A stretch of DNA of 64,000 nt. Origin: Caloranaerobacter sp050286925 (GTDB lineage Bacteria > Bacillota > Clostridia > Tissierellales > Thermohalobacteraceae). The stretch covers positions 20,992 through 84,991 of the forward strand of contig NZ_JBFWFX010000011.1 of assembly GCF_050286925.1 (NCBI RefSeq), written 5' to 3'. Every line of letters starts with the position of its first letter. Position 1 is the first letter of the stretch. The notes under the pieces were generated by a model. The model had not been told where the DNA came from and made no database searches. It worked only from the letters and a program-made list of their open reading frames with translations. A program made the translations under genes and the position numbers. Positions 8,750-16,699 of the stretch are shown here, one piece after another.

Positions 8750-8841
8750 AAAAATACCTCCATGTAATTATACAATTATTATACTAATATATATTATTAT
8801 ATATTTCAAATAGTTTTTTAAAACAAGTATTTTAAAATCAA

Positions 8842-8866
8842 AAGACTGGATACTAAATCCAGTCTA
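8842..8866 (-). terminator. Terminator of the small P-loop gene
   Basis: AGACTGGAT/ATCCAGTCT stem, overlapping the stop codon, followed by TTTTGATTTT on the minus strand. Confidence 0.8.
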
Positions 8867-9274
8867 TATTACATATTTCTTTATATTTTCAGGTATATCT
8901 TTTTCCTCAACATTTAAACTTAATATAAAATCTACCTTAAATTTATTAGCCAAGTTTTCTAACCTTTGAATATATTTTTGTAACAATGATAAATCTATAT
9001 CTGCAATTTTATATACTGCATCAATATAAATTTTCTCTATATCATAATCTTCTGCTATTAAACCACATAAAAAGCCATGGAACATTTCAATACCCTTAAC
9101 TTCAAATTCCATGGCATTAATATACCTTATTTTATGATTAAGATCTAACATATGTTTTACATCTGAATCGATAAACACAATATCCCCCAAAGGCTCCTTC
9201 ACATCTTCATTAGCCATTTTTATTAATCGTTTAGTCTTTCCAGTACCTTTTTTCCCACAGACCAATTTAACCAT
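8864..9274 (-). CDS. Small P-loop (Walker A) protein, clostridial, function unknown
   Basis: A 136-residue protein beginning MVKLVCGKKGTGKTKRLIKM, a Walker A loop (GKKGTGKT, residues 7-14). An acidic strand (GDIVFIDSD) is followed by KIYIDAVYKI, and VDFILSLNVEE near the end may take the Walker B or sensor position. Database records often name such proteins as PilT-like, but no type-IV pilus motif is visible, so only a small ATP/GTP-binding role is supported. The frame extends to TTG 9289, but TTGGAGGGG there is the ribosome site for ATG 9274. In the arrangement without the island, this gene would have lain just downstream of the radical SAM gene whose fragment is at 9348-9495. Confidence 0.75.
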   Translation of the reverse strand: MVKLVCGKKGTGKTKRLIKMANEDVKEPLGDIVFIDSDVKHMLDLNHKIRYINAMEFEVKGIEMFHGFLCGLIAEDYDIEKIYIDAVYKIADIDLSLLQKYIQRLENLANKFKVDFILSLNVEEKDIPENIKKYVI

Positions 9275-9347
9275 TTTAATCCCCTCCAATTTAACCTTTT
9301 ACATATAATTTCGTCACAGCAAACTAAAATCCTTCAAATTTTTCAAA

Positions 9348-9495
9348 CTATTCTTTAAATTTCTTAAGAGCACTCCCATTTAAATAACTACATTTTTTCC
9401 CTTGAAAAGTTTTTAATTCTATCATTTTATTAATTATTTCCTCTTTTATCTTCCACCAACTTGTATTCCAATTAACAAAAATAGTATTTTCTTCA
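9348..9495 (-). pseudogene. Duplicated 3' fragment of the radical SAM gene (left end of the island)
   Basis: Positions 9353-9495 match 16698-16840 at 142 of 143 bases (T at 9449 against C at 16794). The fragment encodes the last 48 or so residues of the radical SAM protein, with one V-to-I change, and ends KKFKE then TAG, while the full gene ends KKFKG then TGA. Upstream of 9495 similarity stops abruptly. This marks one boundary of the island; see the finding on the direct repeats. Confidence 0.92.
9353..9495. repeat. Left copy of the 143-bp direct repeat
   Basis: Pairs with 16698-16840 in the same orientation; the offset is 7345 bp and there is one mismatch. Confidence 0.95.
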
Positions 9496-9897
9496 AGAAT
9501 TGTCCAAACGCTATTTGTATTAATACTTTTGATATTATTAATTCCTCTAGAATATATCTATTAATACTTTACTTTAAAATAAGTTATATACATTACTACT
9601 TAATTCAATAAAAAGAATCCTCTTAAAAATCGAAATCTCTACAAGTTTACATTTTTCTATATTTTATTTACATTTTTAATTCTATTAATCCAAAACTTGA
9701 CAATATCAAATTCTGATATTTATAATTTTATATATAAGATTATATTTTATTTAATTTTATAATGTTATCTGTTTTTAAAATTTCTCTTGAATAAAGAATT
9801 TTTTAAAATAATTAGGACAAGCTAATATGTCAATATAAATCTTTTATGTATCTTTGTTTTTATGTTTATCAAAAGATAATCCAAATACGAAAGGTTA
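9496..9897. other. Non-coding left flank of the XrtG island
   Basis: Extremely A+T-rich, with stop codons in all frames and no homology to the rest of the window that I can see. It contains the consensus promoter listed separately. No integrase, tRNA or recognisable attachment core was found. Confidence 0.65.
9697..9726 (+). promoter_or_regulatory. Consensus sigma-A promoter with a palindromic spacer, upstream of the XrtG operon
   Basis: TTGACA (9697-9702), an 18-base spacer, then TATAAT (9721-9726). The spacer holds an inverted repeat ATATCA-AATTC-TGATAT (9703-9719), a possible operator. It lies about 170 bases before the first gene and is the only clear promoter for the six genes downstream. 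Confidence 0.75.
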
Positions 9898-10350
9898 GTG
9901 TTTCTATTGATAGACTTATTAAAACTAAAGAATATAGGAAAAGTTAATAAACTATACAATGAATTAATAGATATAATTAAATATTTTTCTATTTCTTTTC
10001 TAACCCTTATAATTGATTTTTTGGTTACTTTAAATATGTTCTATATTCTTAAATTGAATTACATTTTATCAAATATTTTTGGTAATTTTACTGGTTTTCT
10101 AATACACTTTTTTCTTAGTATAAAGTTCGTTTTTAAACTTAAAATTAATTTTTATTCTTTTTTAATTTATTTTCTTACATTTGTTTTAGGTTTAATTTTA
10201 GCAAATTTAACAATATGGTTCTCATATGAAAAAATGAATTTTACTTTTGAGATTAGTAAATTCTTATCTATAATTGTACCTTTTTTATTTACATATTATT
10301 TAAGAAAATTTACTTATAGAATTTATTTTATACGAAATCAAAGGGGATAA
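9898..10350 (+). CDS. GtrA-like four-helix membrane protein
   Basis: A 150-residue integral membrane protein with about four helices and the family pattern KYFSISFLTLIIDFLV near the N-terminus, then SNIFGNFTGFLIHFFLS. GtrA-like proteins are thought to help move polyprenyl-linked sugars across the membrane (known for the O-antigen GtrA; transfer to this case is inference). First gene of the XrtG operon; the next gene begins 4 bases after its stop. The GTG at 9898 has a weak AAAGG site only 3 bases before it, and a TTG at 9907 is an alternative start. Confidence 0.75.
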   Translation: MFLLIDLLKLKNIGKVNKLYNELIDIIKYFSISFLTLIIDFLVTLNMFYILKLNYILSNIFGNFTGFLIHFFLSIKFVFKLKINFYSFLIYFLTFVLGLILANLTIWFSYEKMNFTFEISKFLSIIVPFLFTYYLRKFTYRIYFIRNQRG

Positions 10351-10354
10351 AAAA

Positions 10355-13321
10355 ATGCTTACAAAAAAATATAAATTCAAGTTCTATTTAAATGCTCGAC
10401 ATATACTTCAATTTTCTGATTCTAAATCTAAAGAGCATCCTCATACTTGGGAAATAGTAATAACCATATATAGAAATGAAAATATTTTTTTTAAATTTAG
10501 TGATATTGAAAAAGATGTACAATTTTTCCTATCGATATATGAAGGTCAGTTATTAAACGAAATACCTCCTTTTAATATCATTGAACCTACTTTAGAAAAT
10601 ATAGGTGAAGTTATTTTCGAACAAATTAAAAGAATACTTAAAGCAAAGGGTTGGATTTTAGAGAAACTTGAAATAAGTGAAAATCCAGCAAGAACATATG
10701 TTATAGAATGTAAAGCTAATATTATGCCAACTAAAAAAAAAAGCATAGTTGAAATAAAAATAAATAGTATTTTAAAGAAAAAAAAACAAAATATGATTTC
10801 AATAAGCAACATTATAAATTTCTTGTTGGATAAAAGTAAACTATTTACATCTAATATTCTTCATAAAAAAACAATTATTAAAAAACATGAATTTTATTGT
10901 AAATTAAAAGATGCATTAAATAAAAATTTTTTAATTATATCTTCTTTATGCCTTACAATGTTTTCTTTAGTATTGATGTTGTGGATAACAAAAAATGGTT
11001 CATTTCCCTGGGGATCTGATACCTGGGGACATCTATTTAAAGCAAAACTCTTATATAACGAAGTAATAAAAGGTAATTTTTTCCCTCTTTATACTGAACT
11101 TTGGTATAATGGTATTCAACCTTTTAGATATTGGGCACCTTTTCCTTATTATATACTACTTTTATTTCTATTATTAACTAGAGGTGATGTTTTTTTAACT
11201 TATAACCTATTTTTAGCATTTATTTTTATTTTGGGTGGTTTTGGATGGTTACTTTGGGGAACAAAAACTGAAAGAAAGTTTCTATCTTTTCTACTTTCTT
11301 TATTATGGTTCTTTCTGCCAGATAATTTAAGAGTCTTATTTTCAGAAGGCAATATTCCTAGAGTTATAACTACAACGATGATTCCCTATCTTTTTTTAAG
11401 TGTTTGGGATTGCATCGAAAAAGAAAATAAAAAACAAATAATTATAACTGCTACATTATTCTTTTTAATTACACTTAGTCATGCTATGGTAGCTGCAATG
11501 TCTGGAATAACAATAACTGTTTTTGCTTTTTTATATGGAATTGAAAATAGAAAAATTAAATCATCTTTATTAATAATTATAGCTGCACTTTTAGGTATTG
11601 GTGTTGCTAGTTTTTGGTTATATCCTGCTCTTAATGGTGGGATGATGTCTTTAGACACAGAAGCTGTAAAAAATGTAATGAAAGATTTAACATACCCTAT
11701 ATCGCAATCTCTTAATCCATTTATCAGATTTAAAAACATAGAAGTTTACTATTTTGGTCTTTCATTAATTATAACGGCTATTTTAGGTTTTATATTTGGT
11801 GGCAAAAAAAGTCGTGCAGGATTCATTACAGTTATTTTAATCTTTTTAGGTACTACAAAAGCTTTACTTAGTGTTGTCCAAAAACTTCCAATGAGTCAAC
11901 TTTTTTGGATGATGAGATTTACTCCATTATCCATGGGAGCTCTGTTTATAGGACTTATCCTATGGCGAAAAATAAAAAAAATATTTCTTTATATTTTAAT
12001 ATTCCTTATAATCATAGATAGCTCTATATCTTTCAAAACCCTTTGCTATAATGTAAAATGGCCTATTGAACTACAAAATGCACTTGATAATGCAGTAGAA
12101 TCTTCACATCAAAGAATAGCTGTTTTAGATAGTAGTGAGTTTGGTTCATTCCCAAGCTATTATCTAAGTTATAATGAAAAAAATAAAAAATTAAACCAAA
12201 CTTTTGGTTGGGCTTGGCAAGGAGCAAAAACATCTCAAAATATTGTTTGGATAAATACAGCACTAGAAAAAGAATGGTTCAATTTTTTATTCGATAGATG
12301 TTTGGAACTTGGTGCAGATACTCTCATTGTAAAAAAGGATAAGGTTAAAAATATAAAGAATTTTTTAAATATTGCTAATAAAATAGGATATCAGAAAATA
12401 TCCGAAACTAAATTAAGTATTACATTAAAATACCCTGTTAATTATAACTTTGGGACTAAAGTCCATTACGAAGGACTAGCTATAGGAAAATACGCAAGCA
12501 ATATAGCATATATTTTTCCAAATATAAAAATTGGAAATAGTGTATATTTAGATGATTACTCTGAAAATGAATTAATAAAATTTAAAGTAATATATCTTTC
12601 TGGTTTTCGCTATAGAAACAAAGAATTAGCAGAATCTATTGTTCGTAAGCTTTCACAAAAGGGTATAAAGTTTATAATAGATCTAACAGATGCAGACTGC
12701 GATATATATACATCTAGACCTAGTTTCTTAGAAGTTTTTGCTCAACCTATTGTATTTAAACAAAAATATCCTTTTTTTATAATAAATGGTGAAAAAATAA
12801 AAACAAAGGATTTTCCAAATGAATATTCTACGTGGAAAACTATTTATCTTGAAAATCTCGATACGGTTTATGGTTATACCCAATTTGAAAATCATTATAT
12901 AGATTTTTATGGGACTAAATTAAACTCAAATATAGTTTTCATTGGTTTTAATTTGCCTTTTTTTACAATGATAACAAAAGACAATAATTTTATAAAAATC
13001 TTTGAGGAAATAACGGGATTAGAATCTTTCCAATTACCACGTCGTAAAATAGTAAAAATAAAAAAAATAATTGATAATAATATAATTAGACTAGAATCTC
13101 AAGAAAACAACGTTGTAACCGATTTAGCAAATATTGATGCTTTTAAAATTATCGAAGGCAACACATACGAATCGCATAACCTTTTAGTAATTAAAAATAA
13201 AAATGTAGTTATAAAAATTATATATCCATATATTAGAACTGGTGCTTTTATAAGCTTTATCAGTTTAATTCTACTCACGTTTCTAATTAGATTTTTGTAT
13301 TTGAACCGTCAAAAGTATTGA
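10355..13321 (+). CDS. PTPS-related domain fused to a large membrane protein (exosortase G-associated)
   Basis: A 988-residue protein. Residues 1-120 resemble 6-pyruvoyl-tetrahydropterin synthase/QueD: H16 in NARHILQF, H28 and H30 in KEHPHTWEI keep the zinc-binding His triad, followed by LLNEIPPF and EPTLENIGEVIFEQI. The usual catalytic Cys before the HxH pair and the later catalytic DH are missing. From about residue 190 to 555 there are many membrane helices with a SDTWGHLFKAKLLY loop, then a long extracytoplasmic-type segment and a final helix near 963-982. This architecture matches the Gram-positive PTPS_related membrane family known from XrtG loci (from memory). Sugar transfer from a lipid carrier is possible but unproven. 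RBS AAAGGGG. Confidence 0.85.
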   Translation: MLTKKYKFKFYLNARHILQFSDSKSKEHPHTWEIVITIYRNENIFFKFSDIEKDVQFFLSIYEGQLLNEIPPFNIIEPTLENIGEVIFEQIKRILKAKGWILEKLEISENPARTYVIECKANIMPTKKKSIVEIKINSILKKKKQNMISISNIINFLLDKSKLFTSNILHKKTIIKKHEFYCKLKDALNKNFLIISSLCLTMFSLVLMLWITKNGSFPWGSDTWGHLFKAKLLYNEVIKGNFFPLYTELWYNGIQPFRYWAPFPYYILLLFLLLTRGDVFLTYNLFLAFIFILGGFGWLLWGTKTERKFLSFLLSLLWFFLPDNLRVLFSEGNIPRVITTTMIPYLFLSVWDCIEKENKKQIIITATLFFLITLSHAMVAAMSGITITVFAFLYGIENRKIKSSLLIIIAALLGIGVASFWLYPALNGGMMSLDTEAVKNVMKDLTYPISQSLNPFIRFKNIEVYYFGLSLIITAILGFIFGGKKSRAGFITVILIFLGTTKALLSVVQKLPMSQLFWMMRFTPLSMGALFIGLILWRKIKKIFLYILIFLIIIDSSISFKTLCYNVKWPIELQNALDNAVESSHQRIAVLDSSEFGSFPSYYLSYNEKNKKLNQTFGWAWQGAKTSQNIVWINTALEKEWFNFLFDRCLELGADTLIVKKDKVKNIKNFLNIANKIGYQKISETKLSITLKYPVNYNFGTKVHYEGLAIGKYASNIAYIFPNIKIGNSVYLDDYSENELIKFKVIYLSGFRYRNKELAESIVRKLSQKGIKFIIDLTDADCDIYTSRPSFLEVFAQPIVFKQKYPFFIINGEKIKTKDFPNEYSTWKTIYLENLDTVYGYTQFENHYIDFYGTKLNSNIVFIGFNLPFFTMITKDNNFIKIFEEITGLESFQLPRRKIVKIKKIIDNNIIRLESQENNVVTDLANIDAFKIIEGNTYESHNLLVIKNKNVVIKIIYPYIRTGAFISFISLILLTFLIRFLYLNRQKY

Positions 13322-13388
13322 TATCAATATTTTATTCATTCTCCTTAATATTATTTTCAGACAATTCTTTTTATAGGTGTGATTTGTA

Positions 13389-14009
13389 TTGAAAAGAAAA
13401 AAATATATATTTATTGGGATTATTTTCCTATCACTCTTTTACAGTAAGTATGCATACTCCGAAACCATTACATTAGATGGATATTTCAATGATTGGAAAG
13501 ATAAACCCATATTAAATGACACTATTAGAGATGAACTTCCTAGATACGATATAGTTAAAATGAAATGGTATGTAGATACTTCAAAAGATAGACTTTACCT
13601 TTTTGTAAAACGCAAATATAGTAAAAATAAATGGACTTTTCGAATATATTTTTCATCAGATATAGGTATTAGAATACTTAAAGTAAGTTATAATCCAAAA
13701 AATAGATTTGTAAATGTAAAACTATATAATGAAAAAAATTTTTATATTTGGCAAGCAAAAGGTAAATGGGGAGATAGTAAGAAACAAGGTAAAAGACTAG
13801 AGTTTTATGTCCCATTAAAATATTTAGTAGGTTCAACAACTAGTGGTTATGAAGTCAAGTTAAAAATAAAAAGTAGATTTGACAATATACCTAATAAAGG
13901 TATGATTGTTATATCTACAGTTAATACTTACACATCTTTTATCTTATTAATTATAGTCATCTTCATTTTAACTAAAATTACGACTTTTTTTAATAAGGAG
14001 AACTTATAA
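13389..14009 (+). CDS. Secreted protein with C-terminal membrane anchor; predicted XrtG target (Firmicu-CTERM type)
   Basis: A 206-residue protein starting at TTG 13389 after AGGTGTGAT. A signal peptide covers residues 1-24 (KRKKYIFIGIIFLSLFYSKY, cleavage likely after AYS). The mature part begins ETITLDGYFNDWKDKP, reminiscent of CBM9/DOMON-like domains that open with DG-x-DDW. The C-terminus is a tripartite sorting-type tail: TVNTYTS, a hydrophobic helix (FILLIIVIFILTKITTFF) and a short charged end NKENL. Its gene stops at the base before the exosortase ATG, so this is the expected dedicated substrate. The cleavage motif itself cannot be proven from one example. Confidence 0.8.
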   Translation: MKRKKYIFIGIIFLSLFYSKYAYSETITLDGYFNDWKDKPILNDTIRDELPRYDIVKMKWYVDTSKDRLYLFVKRKYSKNKWTFRIYFSSDIGIRILKVSYNPKNRFVNVKLYNEKNFYIWQAKGKWGDSKKQGKRLEFYVPLKYLVGSTTSGYEVKLKIKSRFDNIPNKGMIVISTVNTYTSFILLIIVIFILTKITTFFNKENL

Positions 14010-14588
14010 ATGTTACCATTTATCTTATTAATTGTCTGGTGTTTTATACTCTTTTTTTTTCAAAAACTGAATATGCATTTTTTTAAGTTTTTAGCTGGAA
14101 GTATAGGTTTGTTTTGCTTTTCAATGTATTTTGGATTAAATTATACCGAAAAAATTCTTGAATATAGTGTAACTTTTTTAGTGAGTTATATTGGGAAAAT
14201 GTTTAAACTTTGCATAGCATATCCAAAATACTCTCATATAACAGTATATTACTGTAATCAAGCTATTTCTTTTTTGGTAGATTATGAATGTTCAGGTTTT
14301 GTTGAAACTTTAGTATATATATCATTATTATGGTTCTACCCAGTATTTACTTTTTTTAAAAAAATAATATATACTTTTTTAGGTACAATATATATTCTAT
14401 TAGCTAATGTATTAAGAGTGAGTTTTATATGTATTCTTATTAAATTTGCTGGTCCTAGGATAATGTTTTTTAGCCATACAATTTTTGCAAGAATACTTTT
14501 CTTCATGCTTATAGTTATTCTATATTATTATGTATTTACTAAACCACATATTTTAAACTTGAAGGTAGGTAATTTACAACATGATTAA
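14010..14588 (+). CDS. xrtG: Exosortase family protein, XrtG type
   Basis: A 192-residue polytopic membrane protease/transpeptidase of the exosortase/archaeosortase family. The catalytic triad of the family is visible: C94 in DYECSGFVET, R136 in LLANVLRVSF and H156 in FFSHTIFAR. The size is close to that of the short Gram-positive exosortase G. It is predicted to cleave the C-terminal sorting tail of the product of the gene before it. ATG follows the upstream stop directly with an AAGGAG site, and the next gene overlaps by 8 bases, so the whole cluster is coupled in translation. Confidence 0.87.
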   Translation: MLPFILLIVWCFILFFFQKLNMHFFKFLAGSIGLFCFSMYFGLNYTEKILEYSVTFLVSYIGKMFKLCIAYPKYSHITVYYCNQAISFLVDYECSGFVETLVYISLLWFYPVFTFFKKIIYTFLGTIYILLANVLRVSFICILIKFAGPRIMFFSHTIFARILFFMLIVILYYYVFTKPHILNLKVGNLQHD

Positions 14589-15939
14589 AAGCAAAATATT
14601 TCAACAGTTTTTATACTGGTGTATATGGCTTATAATACCATTTTTATTTGAGGTTTTTAAAAATCTTATCGGTGTTTCACTACTTTTACTTAAATATTTA
14701 GCAAATAAAAGTAATAAAATGTCAAAACTTGATTTTTTTCCACCAATTACTATTATTATTCCTGTTTATAACTCAGCAAAAACTCTGAATATGTGTTTAA
14801 AATCTATACTAAATCAAAATTATCCAAAACATTTGATTGAAATTTTACTAATAGACAATGGAAGTAAGGATAATAGTTACAATATTTTTCTAGATTTTCA
14901 TAACAAGCATCCAAATCTAAATATAAAATGGTATTGTTCTTCTCAAGGAAAATCAAAAGCATTAAATAAAGGTATTTTTTTAAGTAGTGGCAAATACATA
15001 ATAAATATTGATAGTGACGGTTGGCTTGATAGACAAGCTTTATTTGAAATTGTCAGAAAATTCGAAAGTGACGATAAAATAAGCTGTATGACTGGAGTGG
15101 TATTAATCGACCCCCAATTAATAGAAAATACTAAAAATACATTTATCAGAATATTAAGGATTTGTGAACTTTTTGAATATACAGAAGCTTTTTTGGTAGG
15201 TAGAAATCATCAGTCTATGACAAATTCTATGTATACACTTGCAGGGGCTTTCTCATGTTTTAAAAAGAACGTAATATCAAAAACTCAAATGTACAGTTTT
15301 GAAACTGTAGGAGAAGATACTCATATGACATTTCAGATTAGAAATTCAATTGAAGGTAATATTTCAATTTGTGAAAATGCCTTTTTCTATGTAGACCCAA
15401 TAGAAAATTTTAACAAATTATATACCCAAAGACAAAGATGGCAAAGAGGACAATTAGAAATTGCTAGCTTATTTCCTCATTTACATATAAAAAATTTAAT
15501 ACATATATTCAAAAGCTTTCCTTTGAGGATTCTTATTCATGACCATACACTTGCTTTACCAAAACTCGTTTGGTTTTTTGGAATGATATATTTATATTTT
15601 ATTAATTATCCTTTAAGACTTCTAATTGGAGCAAACATACTAATGTATCTATTGTACGTCATTGTCAGTTTTTTAAATTTATTTACAGCATTAATTTATC
15701 TAAAAAATCAAAAGAGTATGAAAAAATATTTACTCACTAAATGGTATATATGTTTCATATTGCCATTTTACAGGTTCATAGTTTATTGGATTAGGGTAGC
15801 TGGTATTATAAATAGTCTTTCAACTAGCTCGAAATGGCACACCTCAACATTAACCGAAGAGTTTAATTTAATTTTAAACAACATAAAAATAAAATTTAAT
15901 TTCTTAAAAAAGTTAGAAAGGATGATAAACAATGAATAA
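14581..15939 (+). CDS. Processive-type GT2 glycosyltransferase, exosortase G-associated
   Basis: A membrane glycosyltransferase of 452 residues. One helix lies near the N-terminus (13-40), then the GT2 core ITIIIPVYNSAKTLNMCLKS, DSD at 144-146, ED at 245-246 and the processive motif QRQRW at 283-287. Several helices follow at the C-terminus. The QxxRW motif is shared with cellulose, hyaluronan and poly-GlcNAc synthases, so a chain-forming or lipid-linked sugar transfer role is likely (inference). This is the position where XrtG loci carry their characteristic glycosyltransferase (from memory). Overlaps both neighbours by 8 bases. Confidence 0.85.
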   Translation: MIKSKIFQQFLYWCIWLIIPFLFEVFKNLIGVSLLLLKYLANKSNKMSKLDFFPPITIIIPVYNSAKTLNMCLKSILNQNYPKHLIEILLIDNGSKDNSYNIFLDFHNKHPNLNIKWYCSSQGKSKALNKGIFLSSGKYIINIDSDGWLDRQALFEIVRKFESDDKISCMTGVVLIDPQLIENTKNTFIRILRICELFEYTEAFLVGRNHQSMTNSMYTLAGAFSCFKKNVISKTQMYSFETVGEDTHMTFQIRNSIEGNISICENAFFYVDPIENFNKLYTQRQRWQRGQLEIASLFPHLHIKNLIHIFKSFPLRILIHDHTLALPKLVWFFGMIYLYFINYPLRLLIGANILMYLLYVIVSFLNLFTALIYLKNQKSMKKYLLTKWYICFILPFYRFIVYWIRVAGIINSLSTSSKWHTSTLTEEFNLILNNIKIKFNFLKKLERMINNE

Positions 15940-16690
15940 ACTTTACGCTATAATCCCATGTTATAACGAAGAAAATAATATTGATGCACTTATAAAAAAA
16001 TGGATTAATATTACTGATTTTCTAAAACAATTTTCTATAGATTGTTTAGAAATTGTTTTAATTAATGACGGTAGTAACGATAATACAAAAAAAATTATAG
16101 AATCAAAAATGAAAAAATATCCACAAATCACCTTGATTGAACATGGAATAAATAAAGGATTAGGTGAAACCTTAAAAACTGGCTTAAAATATGTAGTCAA
16201 TAAATCAAATGATAATGATTTTATATGCACTATGGATGGTGATAATACACATGACCCATTATATTTAGTTAATATGTTTAATAAAGTTATAAATTTAAAA
16301 GCTGATTGCATAATAGCTTCTAGATACTGTAAAACTTCAAAAATAAAAGGAGTACCTTTTTACAGAAATTTTATGAGTTTTGGTGCTAAACTTTTCTTTT
16401 CTATTATTCTACATATACCAAATGTTAAAGATTATACTTGTGGTTATAGACTTTATTCTTCAAAAATACTTAAAAAATCCTTTGAGAAATATGGTGAAAA
16501 AATAATAACTGAAAAAGGTTTTACTTGTATGGTCGAACTTTTATATAAATTGTATAAATCTGGATGTATTTTTGAAGAAGCACCTTTTACACTTAATTAT
16601 GATAAAAAAATTGGGCAAAGTAAAATGAAAGTTTTAAAAAATGCTATTAAAAGTATTACAATAGGTATAAAATTAAGGCTGAACTATTAA
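15932..16690 (+). CDS. DPM1-like polyprenyl-phosphate glycosyltransferase (GT2)
   Basis: A 252-residue enzyme of the dolichol-phosphate-mannose synthase type. It has LYAIIPCYNEENNIDALIKK, EIVLINDGSNDNTK, GLGETLKTGL, the acidic motif MDGDNTHDP and CGYRLYSSKIL. These proteins transfer a sugar from a nucleotide donor to polyprenyl phosphate on the cytoplasmic face. Together with the GtrA-like protein and the polytopic proteins of the operon it would supply lipid-linked sugar across the membrane (inference). Last gene of the operon; it ends in a hairpin shared with the convergent radical SAM gene. Confidence 0.87.
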   Translation: MNKLYAIIPCYNEENNIDALIKKWINITDFLKQFSIDCLEIVLINDGSNDNTKKIIESKMKKYPQITLIEHGINKGLGETLKTGLKYVVNKSNDNDFICTMDGDNTHDPLYLVNMFNKVINLKADCIIASRYCKTSKIKGVPFYRNFMSFGAKLFFSIILHIPNVKDYTCGYRLYSSKILKKSFEKYGEKIITEKGFTCMVELLYKLYKSGCIFEEAPFTLNYDKKIGQSKMKVLKNAIKSITIGIKLRLNY

Positions 16691-16699
16691 ATTCAGCCT
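16676..16699. terminator. Bidirectional hairpin between the XrtG operon and the radical SAM gene
   Basis: AGGCTGAA (16676-16683) pairs with TTCAGCCT (16692-16699). Both flanking stop codons lie inside it, and its right edge coincides with the first base of the direct repeat. T tracts are weak on both strands. Confidence 0.6.

Noticed and set aside
10355..10720. Active QueD or 6-pyruvoyl-tetrahydropterin synthase
   Set aside because: The catalytic Cys and the later DH pair are absent, and the domain is fused to a large membrane protein.
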